Shown: positions 8,136 to 16,657 of the stretch, one piece after another
Position numbering within the stretch: the stretch's first letter is position 1
Layout: the number at the start of each line of letters is the position of its first letter
The notes under the pieces: model-generated
Database searches by the model: none
Told to the model about the DNA's origin: nothing
What the model saw: the letters and a program-made list of their open reading frames with translations, nothing else
NCBI RefSeq assembly: GCF_003148565.1
Contig: NZ_QGGL01000007.1
Coordinates: 1-64,000 of the forward strand
Origin: Tumebacillus permanentifrigoris
GTDB taxonomy: Bacteria > Bacillota > Bacilli > Tumebacillales > Tumebacillaceae
Direction: 5' to 3'
DNA: 64,000 nucleotides
Made by a program: the position numbers and the translations under genes

Positions 8136-8621
8136 TTACTTTAGGTCTTTGAGCACTTCAAACAATTCATCGTTGTCCGGTTGCTCCCCAATCGGGTGGA
8201 CGTCGATGAAACGCACGATGCCCTCCCCATCGATGATGAACAGGGCGCGCTCGGAAATGCCTTCCGCGTTGCGCAGGACACCGAATTGCTTCGTGACTTC
8301 ACCATGTGGCCAGAAGTCCGAACACAGCGGATACGAGATCCCGCCAACCGACCGTTGCCACGCCTCATGACTGGGGATGCTGTCGACGCTGATACCCAGC
8401 ACCTGGGTATTGTGCGCTTCAAAACGGGACAGATCGTCCTCGTATGAAGGCATTTGCGCGCCTCAGACCGGGGTCCAGTCGAGAGGATAGAACGCGATGA
8501 AGACATTTTTGCCACGGTAGTCCGACAGGGAGATCGTGCGGTTCCCGTGCGCCTTGAGCGTAAAGTCTGGAGCTGGATCGCCAACTTTCAGCGTCGTGGT
8601 CTCCGTTGCGCCTTTGGGCAT
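8136..8621 (-). CDS. AhpE-like peroxiredoxin, predicted selenoprotein (TGA = Sec53)
   Basis: Read through one in-frame TGA (8463-8465), this is a complete 161-aa peroxiredoxin that would reduce peroxides in the cytoplasm. Residues 1-52 contain [10 protein letters not shown] and FYPLDWTPV; residue 53, where family members carry the peroxidatic cysteine, is [13 protein letters not shown] follows. [11 protein letters not shown] (97-107) and Arg125 match AhpE-type enzymes. Cys100 is the only other thiol. The start is ATG behind AAAGGAGGG. The frame is otherwise undamaged on both sides, and a SECIS-like hairpin lies at 8424-8443. It is the second gene of an operon with a thioredoxin reductase-like fusion. 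A nonsense mutation or base error is possible but would have to hit exactly the catalytic codon. Confidence 0.82.
8424..8443 (-). promoter_or_regulatory. SECIS-like hairpin for selenocysteine insertion
   Basis: In the mRNA, bases +20 to +39 after the UGA fold as ACG-(bulged A)-GGAC, loop GAUCU, GUCC-CGU: seven base pairs with one bulge. The loop begins 28 bases after the UGA and its first base is G. Known bacterial SECIS elements have a short stem, a small loop with G in its first positions and a loop 16-37 bases from the UGA. Folding was done by eye. Confidence 0.6.
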
Positions 8622-8715
8622 GTCGATCCCTCCTTTGCTTCCTTGGTTGCTAGCAGAACAGGAACAAGTATGCCCTTTGACACGCTTGGACATGCGGGGC
8701 AGGAGCAGCCGTTTT

Positions 8716-10002
8716 TTAGCTGTACTGCGGGAGTACTTTCTTGCGCTTGTTGACGTACTTGTCGGCACCTTGGGCGACGAGGGCTCCGTCGGCTGCAGCG
8801 ATGACCGCTTGCTTGAGCGGGGTGCGACGGGCGTCACCGCCTGCGAAGATGCCCGGCGTGCTGGTTTCCATCAACTCGTTGACGTCGATGTACCCATCTG
8901 CGTCGCGCTTGACCGTATCTCCGACAAAGTCGGTCGCCGGCTTGTTCCCTGCCGTGTAGACGAACACACCGTCCGCCACGATCGTCTCCTGCTCGCCACC
9001 CTCCTTCTCCACCCGCACACCTTCGAACTTGCCGCCCTCCGCCCCGAGAATCTCCCGGATCTTGTGCGAGGTGCGGATCTCGACATTGCCATGACTGTCG
9101 AGGTCGTCGAGTTGTGCTTGGCCGGTCAGTTTTTTACCCGGCATCAGGAAGTAGACTTTGCTCGCGAACTGTGCGAGCGTCGAGGCTTCGGAGACCGCTT
9201 CCTCGTTGTCCCCATACACGACGACGGTGCGCTTGTTGAAAAACGCACCGTCACACGTCGCACAGTACGACACGCCGCGCCCTTCGAATTTGTCCTCGCC
9301 CTGGAGTTTGTTGGTGCGTCCACGCGCGCCGACTGCGATAAAGACCGTCCTTGCCTTGATCACACCTTCTGGGGTGATGATCTCCTTGTGTTCCTCCCCA
9401 TCGATCAAGCCTTGCACGGTCGCCCGAGCGAATACGGCACCGTACTCCTTTGCTTGGCGGCGGATGCGGTCGGCAAGTTCGAGGCCGGTCAACTCCTCCT
9501 GCACCCCTGGGTAGTTGGCGATCTTGTGCGTGATCGCCAACGCTCCACTGCCTGGCGCTTTGTCGATGACGAGCGTTTTCAGCTTGCCGCGAGCGGCGTA
9601 GACGGCAGCCGATGCCCCCGCCGGGCCAGAACCGATGCAGACGAGGTCGTAGGTGGGGGTGAGCAGGCTTTCATCGAGGCTGGTGAAAATGTCCACGTCC
9701 TGCTCCTGTTGCTCTGCGACGATGCTCTGCTTGTCGCCGCCTTCCACATTGGCCGCGCCCTGCTCCTGCTCGTCCGTGATCCCGAGCAGTTCGCGCATCT
9801 TGTTCGGGCGATACCCGATGACCGGCGTGTCATCCAAGTACGTGACCGGCGTGGAGAAAATTCCTTTGTCGTGCAGGTCGTTAAAAAAGCTCTCGTTGTC
9901 GGTGACATTGCGCTCTTCGTAGGTGAGACCCCACCGTTGCAAATCGGCTTTGATCTTGGCACAGTAGTTGCAGCCTGTGGAGGTGTAGACGACGATTTTC
10001 AT
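8716..10002 (-). CDS. glutaredoxin-thioredoxin reductase-like fusion flavoprotein
   Basis: A 428-aa redox protein. Residues 1-75 are a glutaredoxin domain with CNYC at 11-14 and the cis-proline TPV at 51-53. A Gln/Glu-rich linker (76-115) leads to a thioredoxin reductase-like domain with FAD motif GSGPAG (124-129), redox pair CATC (247-250) and C-terminal FAD motif [11 protein letters not shown]. The usual NADPH motif GGGxSA and the HRRxxxR segment are replaced by YGDNEEA (263-269) and YFLMPGKK (284-291), so the electron donor may not be NADPH. The start is ATG 10002, ten bases after GAGGAGG. It lies 94 bases upstream of the predicted selenoperoxiredoxin, its likely partner. Confidence 0.85.
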   Translation of the reverse strand: MKIVVYTSTGCNYCAKIKADLQRWGLTYEERNVTDNESFFNDLHDKGIFSTPVTYLDDTPVIGYRPNKMRELLGITDEQEQGAANVEGGDKQSIVAEQQEQDVDIFTSLDESLLTPTYDLVCIGSGPAGASAAVYAARGKLKTLVIDKAPGSGALAITHKIANYPGVQEELTGLELADRIRRQAKEYGAVFARATVQGLIDGEEHKEIITPEGVIKARTVFIAVGARGRTNKLQGEDKFEGRGVSYCATCDGAFFNKRTVVVYGDNEEAVSEASTLAQFASKVYFLMPGKKLTGQAQLDDLDSHGNVEIRTSHKIREILGAEGGKFEGVRVEKEGGEQETIVADGVFVYTAGNKPATDFVGDTVKRDADGYIDVNELMETSTPGIFAGGDARRTPLKQAVIAAADGALVAQGADKYVNKRKKVLPQYS

Positions 10003-10080
10003 CTGGGCATGACCTCCTCTGAGTGTGGAAATCTCACAGGTTAGCATGTGCGAAAACCACCGCCGCCACACAGGAAAAAA

Positions 10081-10102
10081 GGACTGCTCATCAGAGCAGT
10101 CC
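10081..10102 (-). terminator. terminator overlapping the stop codon of the glycosidase gene
   Basis: Perfect 9-bp stem GGACTGCTC / GAGCAGTCC followed on the minus strand by six T. The gene's TGA stop (10091-10093) lies in the loop. Confidence 0.85.
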
Positions 10103-12904
10103 TCCAAACTTCATCATATTGGCCATCAACACAGCCGACTCAGCCCGCGTCGTGTTCTTGGTCGGGGACAGCGTGCCGTCACCGTTGCCGTTGAGGAGTT
10201 TCGCCGCTGACAGCGCGTCGACTTTCGCCTTCGCCCAATCCGCGATCTGGTCCGCATCCTTGAACGGGATCGGGGTGCCGCCCGTCGGTGCTTTGCCCTT
10301 GAATTGCAAGGCGTTGTAGATCATCGTCGCCGCTTGGTTGCGATCGACGAGTTCATCCGGTGCGAATTGTCCGTTGCCAACCCCATTGACGAGGCCGGCC
10401 TTCACCGCTGCCCCCACATTGCCTGCAAACCAAGCGTTCGCAGGAACGTCCGTAAACGCGGTGGAAGCTTGCGGTTGCAGTCCGAGCGCTCGCACGAGCA
10501 AGGTCACAGCTTCCGCGCGGGTCAGATTCCCCTCGGGATCAAAGTGTTGCGGGTCTTTGCCGCTGATCACTTTTTTCGTGGCCAGTTGTTCGATCACCGC
10601 ACGACCCCAGTGGTTTTGGATGTCTGCGAAGGTGACGACCGGATCTGGATCAGGCTGTCGTTCCGCATACCCGCGAGCGGCGTAGACACTCTGGAAGTTG
10701 CTGAAGTACAGCGCACCTTGCAGATCGGTTGTCGGGTTCTCCGCGATGATGTCGAGATAATCGAGCTTGAGCGGGAACTTCGCGGTATCTGGCAGGTGGA
10801 ACGTGACGTACTTCCAGCCCGTCCAGTTCACACGCGGTTGGTTGCTTCCTTGGATCAGCGTGCCATCCGGTTGCTCAAACGACGCGACCAGCTTCAAATT
10901 GGTGTTGTTGCCATACACCCAAGCTCCAACGCCAATCGGGTTCACCGTTGCGAGGTCTGAAGCATTTGGGATCGGCAGCGCGTCCTTCGGGTAGAACACG
11001 AACTGCTTGAGACCACTTCCCGCGCTGAACTTGTAGTTCGTCGCGACGGAAGCGCTGTTGCCACCTTGGGTCTGTGCAGTCGATGTCGAGAGCGTCCCGA
11101 CATTGCCCCAACGGGTGGATAGCGTCCATTGATCGGCATTGCTCATCGCGTTCAACGCCTTGGTCACATACCCCACCCCAACGGTGGAGCGAACTGTGAC
11201 ATTGCCGACGCTCGCATTCACGGTGAGCGTTCCGTTTTTCGCCCCTGCCGTGAACAAACCTTGCGCATCAACTGTGCCCAGCGAGTTGTCACTGGTGGTA
11301 AATGACACCCACTCCGGTTTCATCGCGAACTTCGCACCGCGGAACGAGCCCGTGACCGCGAAGCTCTGCGTCTCGGCGTTGCCGATGTCGATCACAGACG
11401 GTGTGATCTGCAGGCTCTCGACTTGATCGAACACCGTGAGCGGGATCGACGTGGTCGCGCCATTGGCTGCAGACGCGATCACCTGCCCACTTCCGCCCGT
11501 GTTGCCTGCGGTGAACGTGCCGTTCGCGGAGACGGTGCCGAGTGTGGCGGGTTCGACCTTGTAAGTGATCGTTTCGTTCGGGAGTGGGTTGTAGTTCTCA
11601 TCGCGAACGAAGCCGCTGAGTTTCGCTGTCATGCCCTTGAACAGTTCGAGTTTCTGACCATCGTTCACCGAGACATAGGTCGCTTTGCCCGGTGCCGACT
11701 TGCTGTAGACGAACAGACCGTTGGCGACGCGACGCTCATATCCGTCAGAGGGGTCGTTCTGGACCGTTGCCTTGGTATCGCCCGCCATGCGGACCACCAT
11801 GTCGGTAGAACCACCGCCGTCGAGCATCATCGCGTCGGAAATGCCACGCCCGACGAAGTAGTTGGTCAACTGGCCATAGGTCAAGCCGATCGATTCGTTC
11901 GAACGTCCATCCACCGCGACTTGCAACAGGTGCTGTCCATCTGGGGTGATCCCTACGCCGGTCAGCGGGCCTTTGTAGTTCGGGGTGGAGTCCGGGCGAA
12001 CCGGATCGCTGAAAGCCGAGCCGGCTTTTAACAGGATCGGCCCTCCGCCGATGGAATACTTGAGGTCGCTGCTGGACGGGTTGGTGCCATAGGTCATTCT
12101 CACGATATCGCCCGGCTTCATGTTGCCCGTCACGAACGGAATCGCATCGGTGCCCTGTGCCACCAGCTTCACGAAGCCAGGGTACGGCATCTCGATCACG
12201 CTCTGTGCGGGAAGGATGTCATGGACTTTGTACTCGCCACCATCGGGCAGCTTTTCCAAGACCACCACGGTTGCGTTCATCGCCATCTCCCAGTAGCCGA
12301 GGTCACGGGTGATGACCAGCAGACCGTTCGGGTACGTGGCCGGGTGTGCATTGAGCGCTGTCAGATAGCGGTACTCATTGTTGCGCGCTGTGATCTGCCC
12401 AGAGAAGTTATACTTGCCGATCACGACATGGTTGTCGCGCGTGATGCCTAACACCGCCGCGTTCGACGGGCTGTGTACGAGCACGCCGTCCTTGGTCGAC
12501 ATGCCCAGCGCCATGCCGGACGCATTGGATTCGAAGTAATCGCCGTTGGTGCCAGCGACCGCCCCCGTGCGAGTCGCCATGCTGCTGGTGGTTTCGTTGC
12601 GCTCGCCCTCCAACTTGTCATTGGAGAGCACGGGGCGCACTTCGACATTGGAATCGCTGAGATCGGTCCACGTCTCGTGCAGAACGATCGGCCCAGAACT
12701 GGTCTGGTAGGTAAATTTCTGGTAGGTGACTCCCTTGGTCACGATCATCTTCGGCGTCTCGGAGGAACTGAGAATTGTCGGCCAACTGTAAATCTGCCCG
12801 GTGGCTGCGGTGGCCGAACGGACGTCGACGGCCGAGGTGCCGAAGATAAGCGTGAGACTGAGCATCCATGCGGCTACCCGCTTGAAAGCTTGGCGCATTC
12901 GCAT
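10091..12904 (-). CDS. SLH-anchored phosphodiester glycosidase-domain protein
   Basis: A secreted 937-aa modular protein. After a signal peptide comes a phosphodiester glycosidase (NAGPA/DUF2233) domain at about 85-400, with GGGPILL, GITPDGQHLLQVAVDGR and DAMMLDGGGSTDMVVR. Two Ig-like (BIG2-type) stretches and a jelly-roll-like carbohydrate-binding region (about 570-750) follow. Three SLH repeats at the C-terminus bind the pyruvylated secondary cell-wall polymer. Family members remove GlcNAc or other sugars from phosphodiesters, so a role on cell-wall polymers or exopolysaccharide is plausible. The start is uncertain among ATG 12904, ATG 12898 and a GTG a little upstream. Confidence 0.85.
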   Translation of the reverse strand: MRMRQAFKRVAAWMLSLTLIFGTSAVDVRSATAATGQIYSWPTILSSSETPKMIVTKGVTYQKFTYQTSSGPIVLHETWTDLSDSNVEVRPVLSNDKLEGERNETTSSMATRTGAVAGTNGDYFESNASGMALGMSTKDGVLVHSPSNAAVLGITRDNHVVIGKYNFSGQITARNNEYRYLTALNAHPATYPNGLLVITRDLGYWEMAMNATVVVLEKLPDGGEYKVHDILPAQSVIEMPYPGFVKLVAQGTDAIPFVTGNMKPGDIVRMTYGTNPSSSDLKYSIGGGPILLKAGSAFSDPVRPDSTPNYKGPLTGVGITPDGQHLLQVAVDGRSNESIGLTYGQLTNYFVGRGISDAMMLDGGGSTDMVVRMAGDTKATVQNDPSDGYERRVANGLFVYSKSAPGKATYVSVNDGQKLELFKGMTAKLSGFVRDENYNPLPNETITYKVEPATLGTVSANGTFTAGNTGGSGQVIASAANGATTSIPLTVFDQVESLQITPSVIDIGNAETQSFAVTGSFRGAKFAMKPEWVSFTTSDNSLGTVDAQGLFTAGAKNGTLTVNASVGNVTVRSTVGVGYVTKALNAMSNADQWTLSTRWGNVGTLSTSTAQTQGGNSASVATNYKFSAGSGLKQFVFYPKDALPIPNASDLATVNPIGVGAWVYGNNTNLKLVASFEQPDGTLIQGSNQPRVNWTGWKYVTFHLPDTAKFPLKLDYLDIIAENPTTDLQGALYFSNFQSVYAARGYAERQPDPDPVVTFADIQNHWGRAVIEQLATKKVISGKDPQHFDPEGNLTRAEAVTLLVRALGLQPQASTAFTDVPANAWFAGNVGAAVKAGLVNGVGNGQFAPDELVDRNQAATMIYNALQFKGKAPTGGTPIPFKDADQIADWAKAKVDALSAAKLLNGNGDGTLSPTKNTTRAESAVLMANMMKFGGLL

Positions 12905-12942
12905 CGTCTCTTCCACTCTCCCTCTAGTAAAAAAATCCAACT

Positions 12943-12973
12943 TTTAGTAGACTCTTTCATTCAGTCTACTAAA
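12943..12973. promoter_or_regulatory. perfect 11-bp inverted repeat upstream of the glycosidase gene
   Basis: TTTAGTAGACT and AGTCTACTAAA separated by 9 bases. It sits between the lysoplasmalogenase stop and the glycosidase start. It could be a regulator operator or an RNA hairpin; there is no immediate T-run, although TTTTTT follows ten bases later on the minus strand. Confidence 0.45.
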
Positions 12974-13004
12974 GTTCGATGTCGAAAACCATAGGGAGAT
13001 AGTC

Positions 13005-13628
13005 TTAAAGCGCGAAAAGTGTCGAAGCGAGCACACCCTGTGCCGTGTAATACGTCGCCATCACCGCCACTTCTCCGGTGACAGATCTCTTGATAAACCG
13101 GTTCCACGCGAGGATTGAATCTGAGATCATGAACAGGATCGCGCCTGCCAACACCCAGACATTGCCCGTCATCCACGCCCGCCAGACCATGAGCAGAATT
13201 ACGGAGATGTAGCAGACCACGGCCACGAGCAACCCATAGCCACCAGACGCGAGCACCCCTCGCCGCAACAGCAGAAAATACCCGATGCCAAACACCGCGA
13301 GCACGACAGCCGGGAGCAACCCGCCGCCCTCTGCCTGTTGGACAAAAGCCGCGATGTAACACAGATGCGCTGCCAGAAATGCGACCAATCCGGCGAGAAA
13401 GCGATCGCTCGGCAACACCAGCAACACATCTCCTACCAAGGACAGCACCAACCCCGCAACCAGCCAAGACTCTGAACTGTTCGTGAAGTCTGCTCCGCGC
13501 AACGAGAGCAAGATCACCAGCACCATCGTCGCAGGTTTCCAGAGATACCGCGCCTTGTTCCAGCCTCTCGCGATCGCCAGCAAATCGATCAACCCGCTTC
13601 CCACGATCAACCCAGTCAACACCCACAT
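13005..13628 (-). CDS. lysoplasmalogenase-family (YhhN/TMEM86) membrane protein
   Basis: A 207-aa protein with about eight membrane helices. Family landmarks are RYLWKPATM near the N-terminus, LSLVGDVLLVLPSDRF in the middle and FMISDSILAWNRF near the C-terminus; their Asp residues are thought to form the active site. Eukaryotic members hydrolyse lysoplasmalogens; the bacterial substrate is less certain. The start is ATG with AAAGGGG upstream. It lies upstream of the glycosidase gene on the same strand but is separated from it by a palindrome. Confidence 0.82.
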   Translation of the reverse strand: MWVLTGLIVGSGLIDLLAIARGWNKARYLWKPATMVLVILLSLRGADFTNSSESWLVAGLVLSLVGDVLLVLPSDRFLAGLVAFLAAHLCYIAAFVQQAEGGGLLPAVVLAVFGIGYFLLLRRGVLASGGYGLLVAVVCYISVILLMVWRAWMTGNVWVLAGAILFMISDSILAWNRFIKRSVTGEVAVMATYYTAQGVLASTLFAL

Positions 13629-13652
13629 CGCCCATACCCCTTTTCTCCTATA

Positions 13653-13692
13653 GAAAAGGCACTCTGTCCGCGCGCGGACAGAGTGCCTTTTT
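13653..13692 (-). terminator. terminator of the M48 peptidase gene
   Basis: AAAGGCACTCTGTCCG / CGGACAGAGTGCCTTT stem with T-run on the minus strand. Confidence 0.9.
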
Positions 13693-13728
13693 CCAAAACC
13701 AAGTCCGTACTTATCAGTTCAATCTCGA

Positions 13729-14997
13729 TCACTTCTTCTCCTGCTCTTCCAGATAGTCGATCCGCTCAGAGATCGTCGGGTGTGTGTAGCGGAAAAACTT
13801 GACGATCTCGGGTGGGTTCGGATCGGAGAGACTGAGGCGGGCGAGTTTTTGGAAACTGCGGATGCCCGACTGCGGATCTTGGGTGATCTGGACCGCGTAC
13901 TGATCTGCGGAGTGTTCATAGAAGCGCTCCAAATAATTGTTCAGCGGCGAGGAGGCAAAGTTCAGCACAGAAACCAGCAAAAGTACAAGTGGCACCGCCG
14001 AGAGATCATGGTGATGCTCGATGTTCCAATGCTCGCCCATCCAGTGTACGATGCGCCGGTAGAGTGTGGCGATCACATAGACCAGCACCAACGTGCCACC
14101 CACGATGCCTGCAAAGCCCCAGAGGATGTGATGCTTGACGTAGTGTCCCATCTCGTGGCCCATGATGAACAGAATTTCCTCATCATTCAATTTCTGCAAG
14201 GTCGTATCCCAGAGCACGATGCGGGCGCTGGGCCCGATCCCATTGACGTAGGCGTTGAGGGCATTGGTTTTCTTGGACATGTCGACTTCATACACATCAT
14301 CGCTTGGGATCTGCGCGCGATGGGCGAGGTCGAGGATCTTGGTTTTCAGCTCTTGGTTTTGCAAGGGTTTGAAGTCGTTGTACAGCGGGTCGATCACGAT
14401 CGGCTGGATGATGATCATGAACGCGGTGAGCGGCACCGAAGTCAACCAGAGCCAGAGCCACCAGCGGCGAGGGCTTTTTTTCAAAAACAGCAAGGCAAGC
14501 CAGATCACCGGGATCGTCAAGACCGTGTCGACAGCGAGCGAGGTGAGCAAGTCTTGCAACCACGCGCTGCCGGTCATGTTGGATACGCCGTAATTGACAT
14601 CCACGACATGACGGTACCAGTCCAGCGGCAATTCCAGCAGTGTGAGGAGCAGTTGAAACAGCACCGTGTAGACGGTGACCTGTCCGAACGACCAGCGTGT
14701 AAAAATAGACCGTGCACGGTCGCGCAATTTGGCAGACAGTCCGGCGCCTAGCACGAACAGGTAGACGACCCACTCGAAGCCGACGCTTGCAAAATACAGC
14801 GCGTCCTTAGTCCGCGAGTAGTCTTGGGTGCGCTGGTATTCGCCGCTGCTCATGAAGGTGAGCGGATTGGCAAGATCCCCCGGTGGAGTTTGGACGACAT
14901 GTCCCGTATCTCGGTAGACATAGTAGGACATCCCGAGACTCCCGAGGAGGATCAAGAGGCAGATCGGCAGTGTCAGATAAGCGCGTACTTTTTTCAT
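13729..14997 (-). CDS. M48 family (Ste24-like) membrane metallopeptidase
   Basis: A 422-aa membrane protease. Several hydrophobic segments precede the zinc motif HEMGH (281-285). A downstream Glu in the helix after FASSPLNNYLERFYEHSADQYA supplies the third zinc ligand, as in CAAX prenyl protease Ste24. The N-terminal peptidase_M48_N region (about residues 60-210) separates it from the shorter HtpX. Bacterial members are thought to act in membrane protein quality control. The start is ATG 14997, eight bases after GGGGGGAG. Confidence 0.9.
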   Translation of the reverse strand: MKKVRAYLTLPICLLILLGSLGMSYYVYRDTGHVVQTPPGDLANPLTFMSSGEYQRTQDYSRTKDALYFASVGFEWVVYLFVLGAGLSAKLRDRARSIFTRWSFGQVTVYTVLFQLLLTLLELPLDWYRHVVDVNYGVSNMTGSAWLQDLLTSLAVDTVLTIPVIWLALLFLKKSPRRWWLWLWLTSVPLTAFMIIIQPIVIDPLYNDFKPLQNQELKTKILDLAHRAQIPSDDVYEVDMSKKTNALNAYVNGIGPSARIVLWDTTLQKLNDEEILFIMGHEMGHYVKHHILWGFAGIVGGTLVLVYVIATLYRRIVHWMGEHWNIEHHHDLSAVPLVLLLVSVLNFASSPLNNYLERFYEHSADQYAVQITQDPQSGIRSFQKLARLSLSDPNPPEIVKFFRYTHPTISERIDYLEEQEKK

Positions 14998-15080
14998 AAA
15001 CAAGACTCCCCCCTACACCATCCTATGTACAACCTCCTCCTGTCATTCATGGTAGGATAAGGGGAGGAGGTTGATACAAC

Positions 15081-15479
15081 ATGCAAACAGAAGTGACGCT
15101 CGATATTATTGTGCGTTCTACGGAGATTGACGTCAACGGTCATGTCAACAACGCCAAGTACCTCGAATATTTCGAGTGGGGCCGTGAGGAATGGTACGAA
15201 GTGAACGGCTTGCACTATGAGGTGTTCACCCAGTTAGGGATTCAGACGGTCACCGTGAACATCAACATCAACTACCGCAAGGAATGCAAACAAGGCGACC
15301 GCCTGACGATCAAGACGACGCCGGAGCGGATGGGCCGTACTTCCTACGCGCTGAAACAGGAGCTGTTCAACCAAGATGGCGACCTCTGCGCCGATGGCCT
15401 CGTCACCTCCGTCACGATGGATCTGGAAACGCGCAAAAGCAAGGAAGCACCCGCCGCATTGCGCAAGCTTTTTCTCTAG
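15081..15479 (+). CDS. acyl-CoA thioesterase (4HBT/YbgC type)
   Basis: A 132-aa single hot-dog-fold protein. The conserved stretch EIDVNGHVNNAKYLEYFEWGREEW (about residues 13-36) includes the Asp and the helix typical of 4-hydroxybenzoyl-CoA thioesterase relatives. It would hydrolyse acyl-CoA or acyl-ACP esters; the substrate is unknown. A strong ribosome site (GGGGAGGAGG) precedes the ATG. It is divergent from the M48 peptidase gene. Confidence 0.85.
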   Translation: MQTEVTLDIIVRSTEIDVNGHVNNAKYLEYFEWGREEWYEVNGLHYEVFTQLGIQTVTVNININYRKECKQGDRLTIKTTPERMGRTSYALKQELFNQDGDLCADGLVTSVTMDLETRKSKEAPAALRKLFL

Positions 15480-15500
15480 CACCCTAAGCCATTTTTACAA

Positions 15501-15529
15501 TTGCAAATAAATGATTTTAGTGTGATAAT
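15501..15529 (+). promoter_or_regulatory. promoter of the GRAM/PH-like gene
   Basis: TTGCAA (15501-15506) and GATAAT (15524-15529) with 17 bases between, about 50 bases before the start codon. Confidence 0.5.
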
Positions 15530-15581
15530 GGATTATGGCGTTGCCACACAAATCATTTAACAATTGAGGAGACAGTTGTTG

Positions 15582-15923
15582 ATGGGAGACATACTTACTA
15601 GCACAGATGAGCAAGCGTTGTGGTCAGGGTTGGCGAATCGAACTCAGAATGCTTTTCGGTCAGTCGGAGGGAAGTTGTTCCTGACGAGCCGCAAGCTTTC
15701 GTTTGTCGCCCACCAATTTGATACCAATTTCTGGGGTACAAACTGGAGTGTCGAGATTCACGAGATCAAAGCGATTGGCTTGCAGCCGATCGACTTGAAA
15801 GACCTATTTGGCGGTGGTTTGCGCAAGCGATTGCGTGTAGAACTCGCCGATGGAAGCGTCGAATATTTTGTTGTGAATCAACTCGACAAGGTACTTGTAC
15901 TGTTGAGACAACATATCTGCTGA
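15582..15923 (+). CDS. small GRAM/PH-like domain protein
   Basis: A 113-aa soluble protein that seems to be one PH/GRAM-type beta domain: GGKLFLTSRKLSFVAH and the strand pattern W-S-V-E-I-H-E-I-K-A-I-G are typical, and a C-terminal helix (QLDKVLVLLRQHI) closes it. Such domains bind lipids or proteins; the role here is unknown. The start is ATG 15582 with AGGAG ten bases upstream; TTG codons just before it are alternatives. It has its own promoter and terminator. Confidence 0.6.
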   Translation: MGDILTSTDEQALWSGLANRTQNAFRSVGGKLFLTSRKLSFVAHQFDTNFWGTNWSVEIHEIKAIGLQPIDLKDLFGGGLRKRLRVELADGSVEYFVVNQLDKVLVLLRQHIC

Positions 15924-15938
15924 TTTTTGTTGCTACCC

Positions 15939-15976
15939 AAAAGAGCCCCTGCCCGCACGCGGTCAGGAGCTTTTTT
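15939..15976 (+). terminator. terminator of the GRAM/PH-like gene
   Basis: AAAAGAGCCCCTG.. / ..CAGGAGCTTTTTT imperfect stem with T-run. Confidence 0.7.
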
Positions 15977-16049
15977 CATAAAAGCTGTAACATGGCAAAC
16001 ACTACCTCCGACTATTGCTGTGCATGGATGTGAAGGAGGAACTGCTCAG

Positions 16050-16622
16050 ATGCGCCGTATCATGATGTTCATCGTTGTCATTGTCCTCGCTGCCGGAGCC
16101 CCGTCCGCGTACAAGCGCTGGCAGGCGCATGCACGAGAGAACCCGCCCGCTCTGGAAGTCGTCTCCAACGGTGCTGTCCAATCCTTGGACGACGGACTGT
16201 ACGCATACAAAGGGATCGACACCCAGCATGGGCCACAATGCGTGGAGTATGCGGAACGCTTTTACACGACGCTGTACCCCAAGACCTTCCCCTACCACAA
16301 TTCTGGGCCCGGTGCTTATGACATCTGGGAAGGCATCGCGGAGCAAAAAGATGTGGGAGGCTGGGCCTCACATCGCCAGTACTTCGTCGCGTATGAAAAC
16401 GGGACGACCGTCCCGCAAGCGGATGACATGCTCCTCTATGACCGCACCCGTGGCAGTGGGTGGGGACACATCGCGATCATCGCGGAAGTTCACCCGGATG
16501 CGGTCGTCATCCTCGAACAGAACTCGGGACATGACACCCGCAAAGTCCTGCCGCTGGTCGAAAATCGGATCGTCGATCGCGGGGTGCAGGGCGTGATTCG
16601 CTTGAAACAAAATGACCACTAA
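16050..16622 (+). CDS. membrane-anchored CHAP-domain protein
   Basis: A 190-aa protein with one N-terminal membrane segment (about residues 5-22) and an extracellular CHAP (NlpC/P60-like) domain. The presumed catalytic Cys lies in GPQCVEYAERFY, the His in GWGHIAII and a polar third residue in LEQNSGHD. CHAP enzymes cut peptide or amide bonds in peptidoglycan or glutathionylspermidine. The start is ATG 16050 behind GAAGGAGGA; an upstream extension lacks a ribosome site. Confidence 0.8.
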   Translation: MRRIMMFIVVIVLAAGAPSAYKRWQAHARENPPALEVVSNGAVQSLDDGLYAYKGIDTQHGPQCVEYAERFYTTLYPKTFPYHNSGPGAYDIWEGIAEQKDVGGWASHRQYFVAYENGTTVPQADDMLLYDRTRGSGWGHIAIIAEVHPDAVVILEQNSGHDTRKVLPLVENRIVDRGVQGVIRLKQNDH

Positions 16623-16654
16623 AAAAACCGCCCGGTTGGCGACCGGGCGGTTTT
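16622..16654. terminator. bidirectional terminator
   Basis: AACCGCCCGGT / ACCGGGCGGTT stem with A-run and T-run, between the convergent CHAP gene and the small HTH gene. Confidence 0.9.
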
Positions 16655-16657
16655 GAC

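Noticed and set aside
8463-8465. The peroxiredoxin read as two separate short ORFs or as a pseudogene
   Set aside because: The two parts are in the same frame, join to a full-length family member, and the only stop is at the catalytic codon with a SECIS-like hairpin behind it. A pseudogene would not be expected to be damaged only there.
8536-10044. A 502-codon plus-strand frame
   Set aside because: Antisense to the glutaredoxin-reductase fusion, and no family features are seen.
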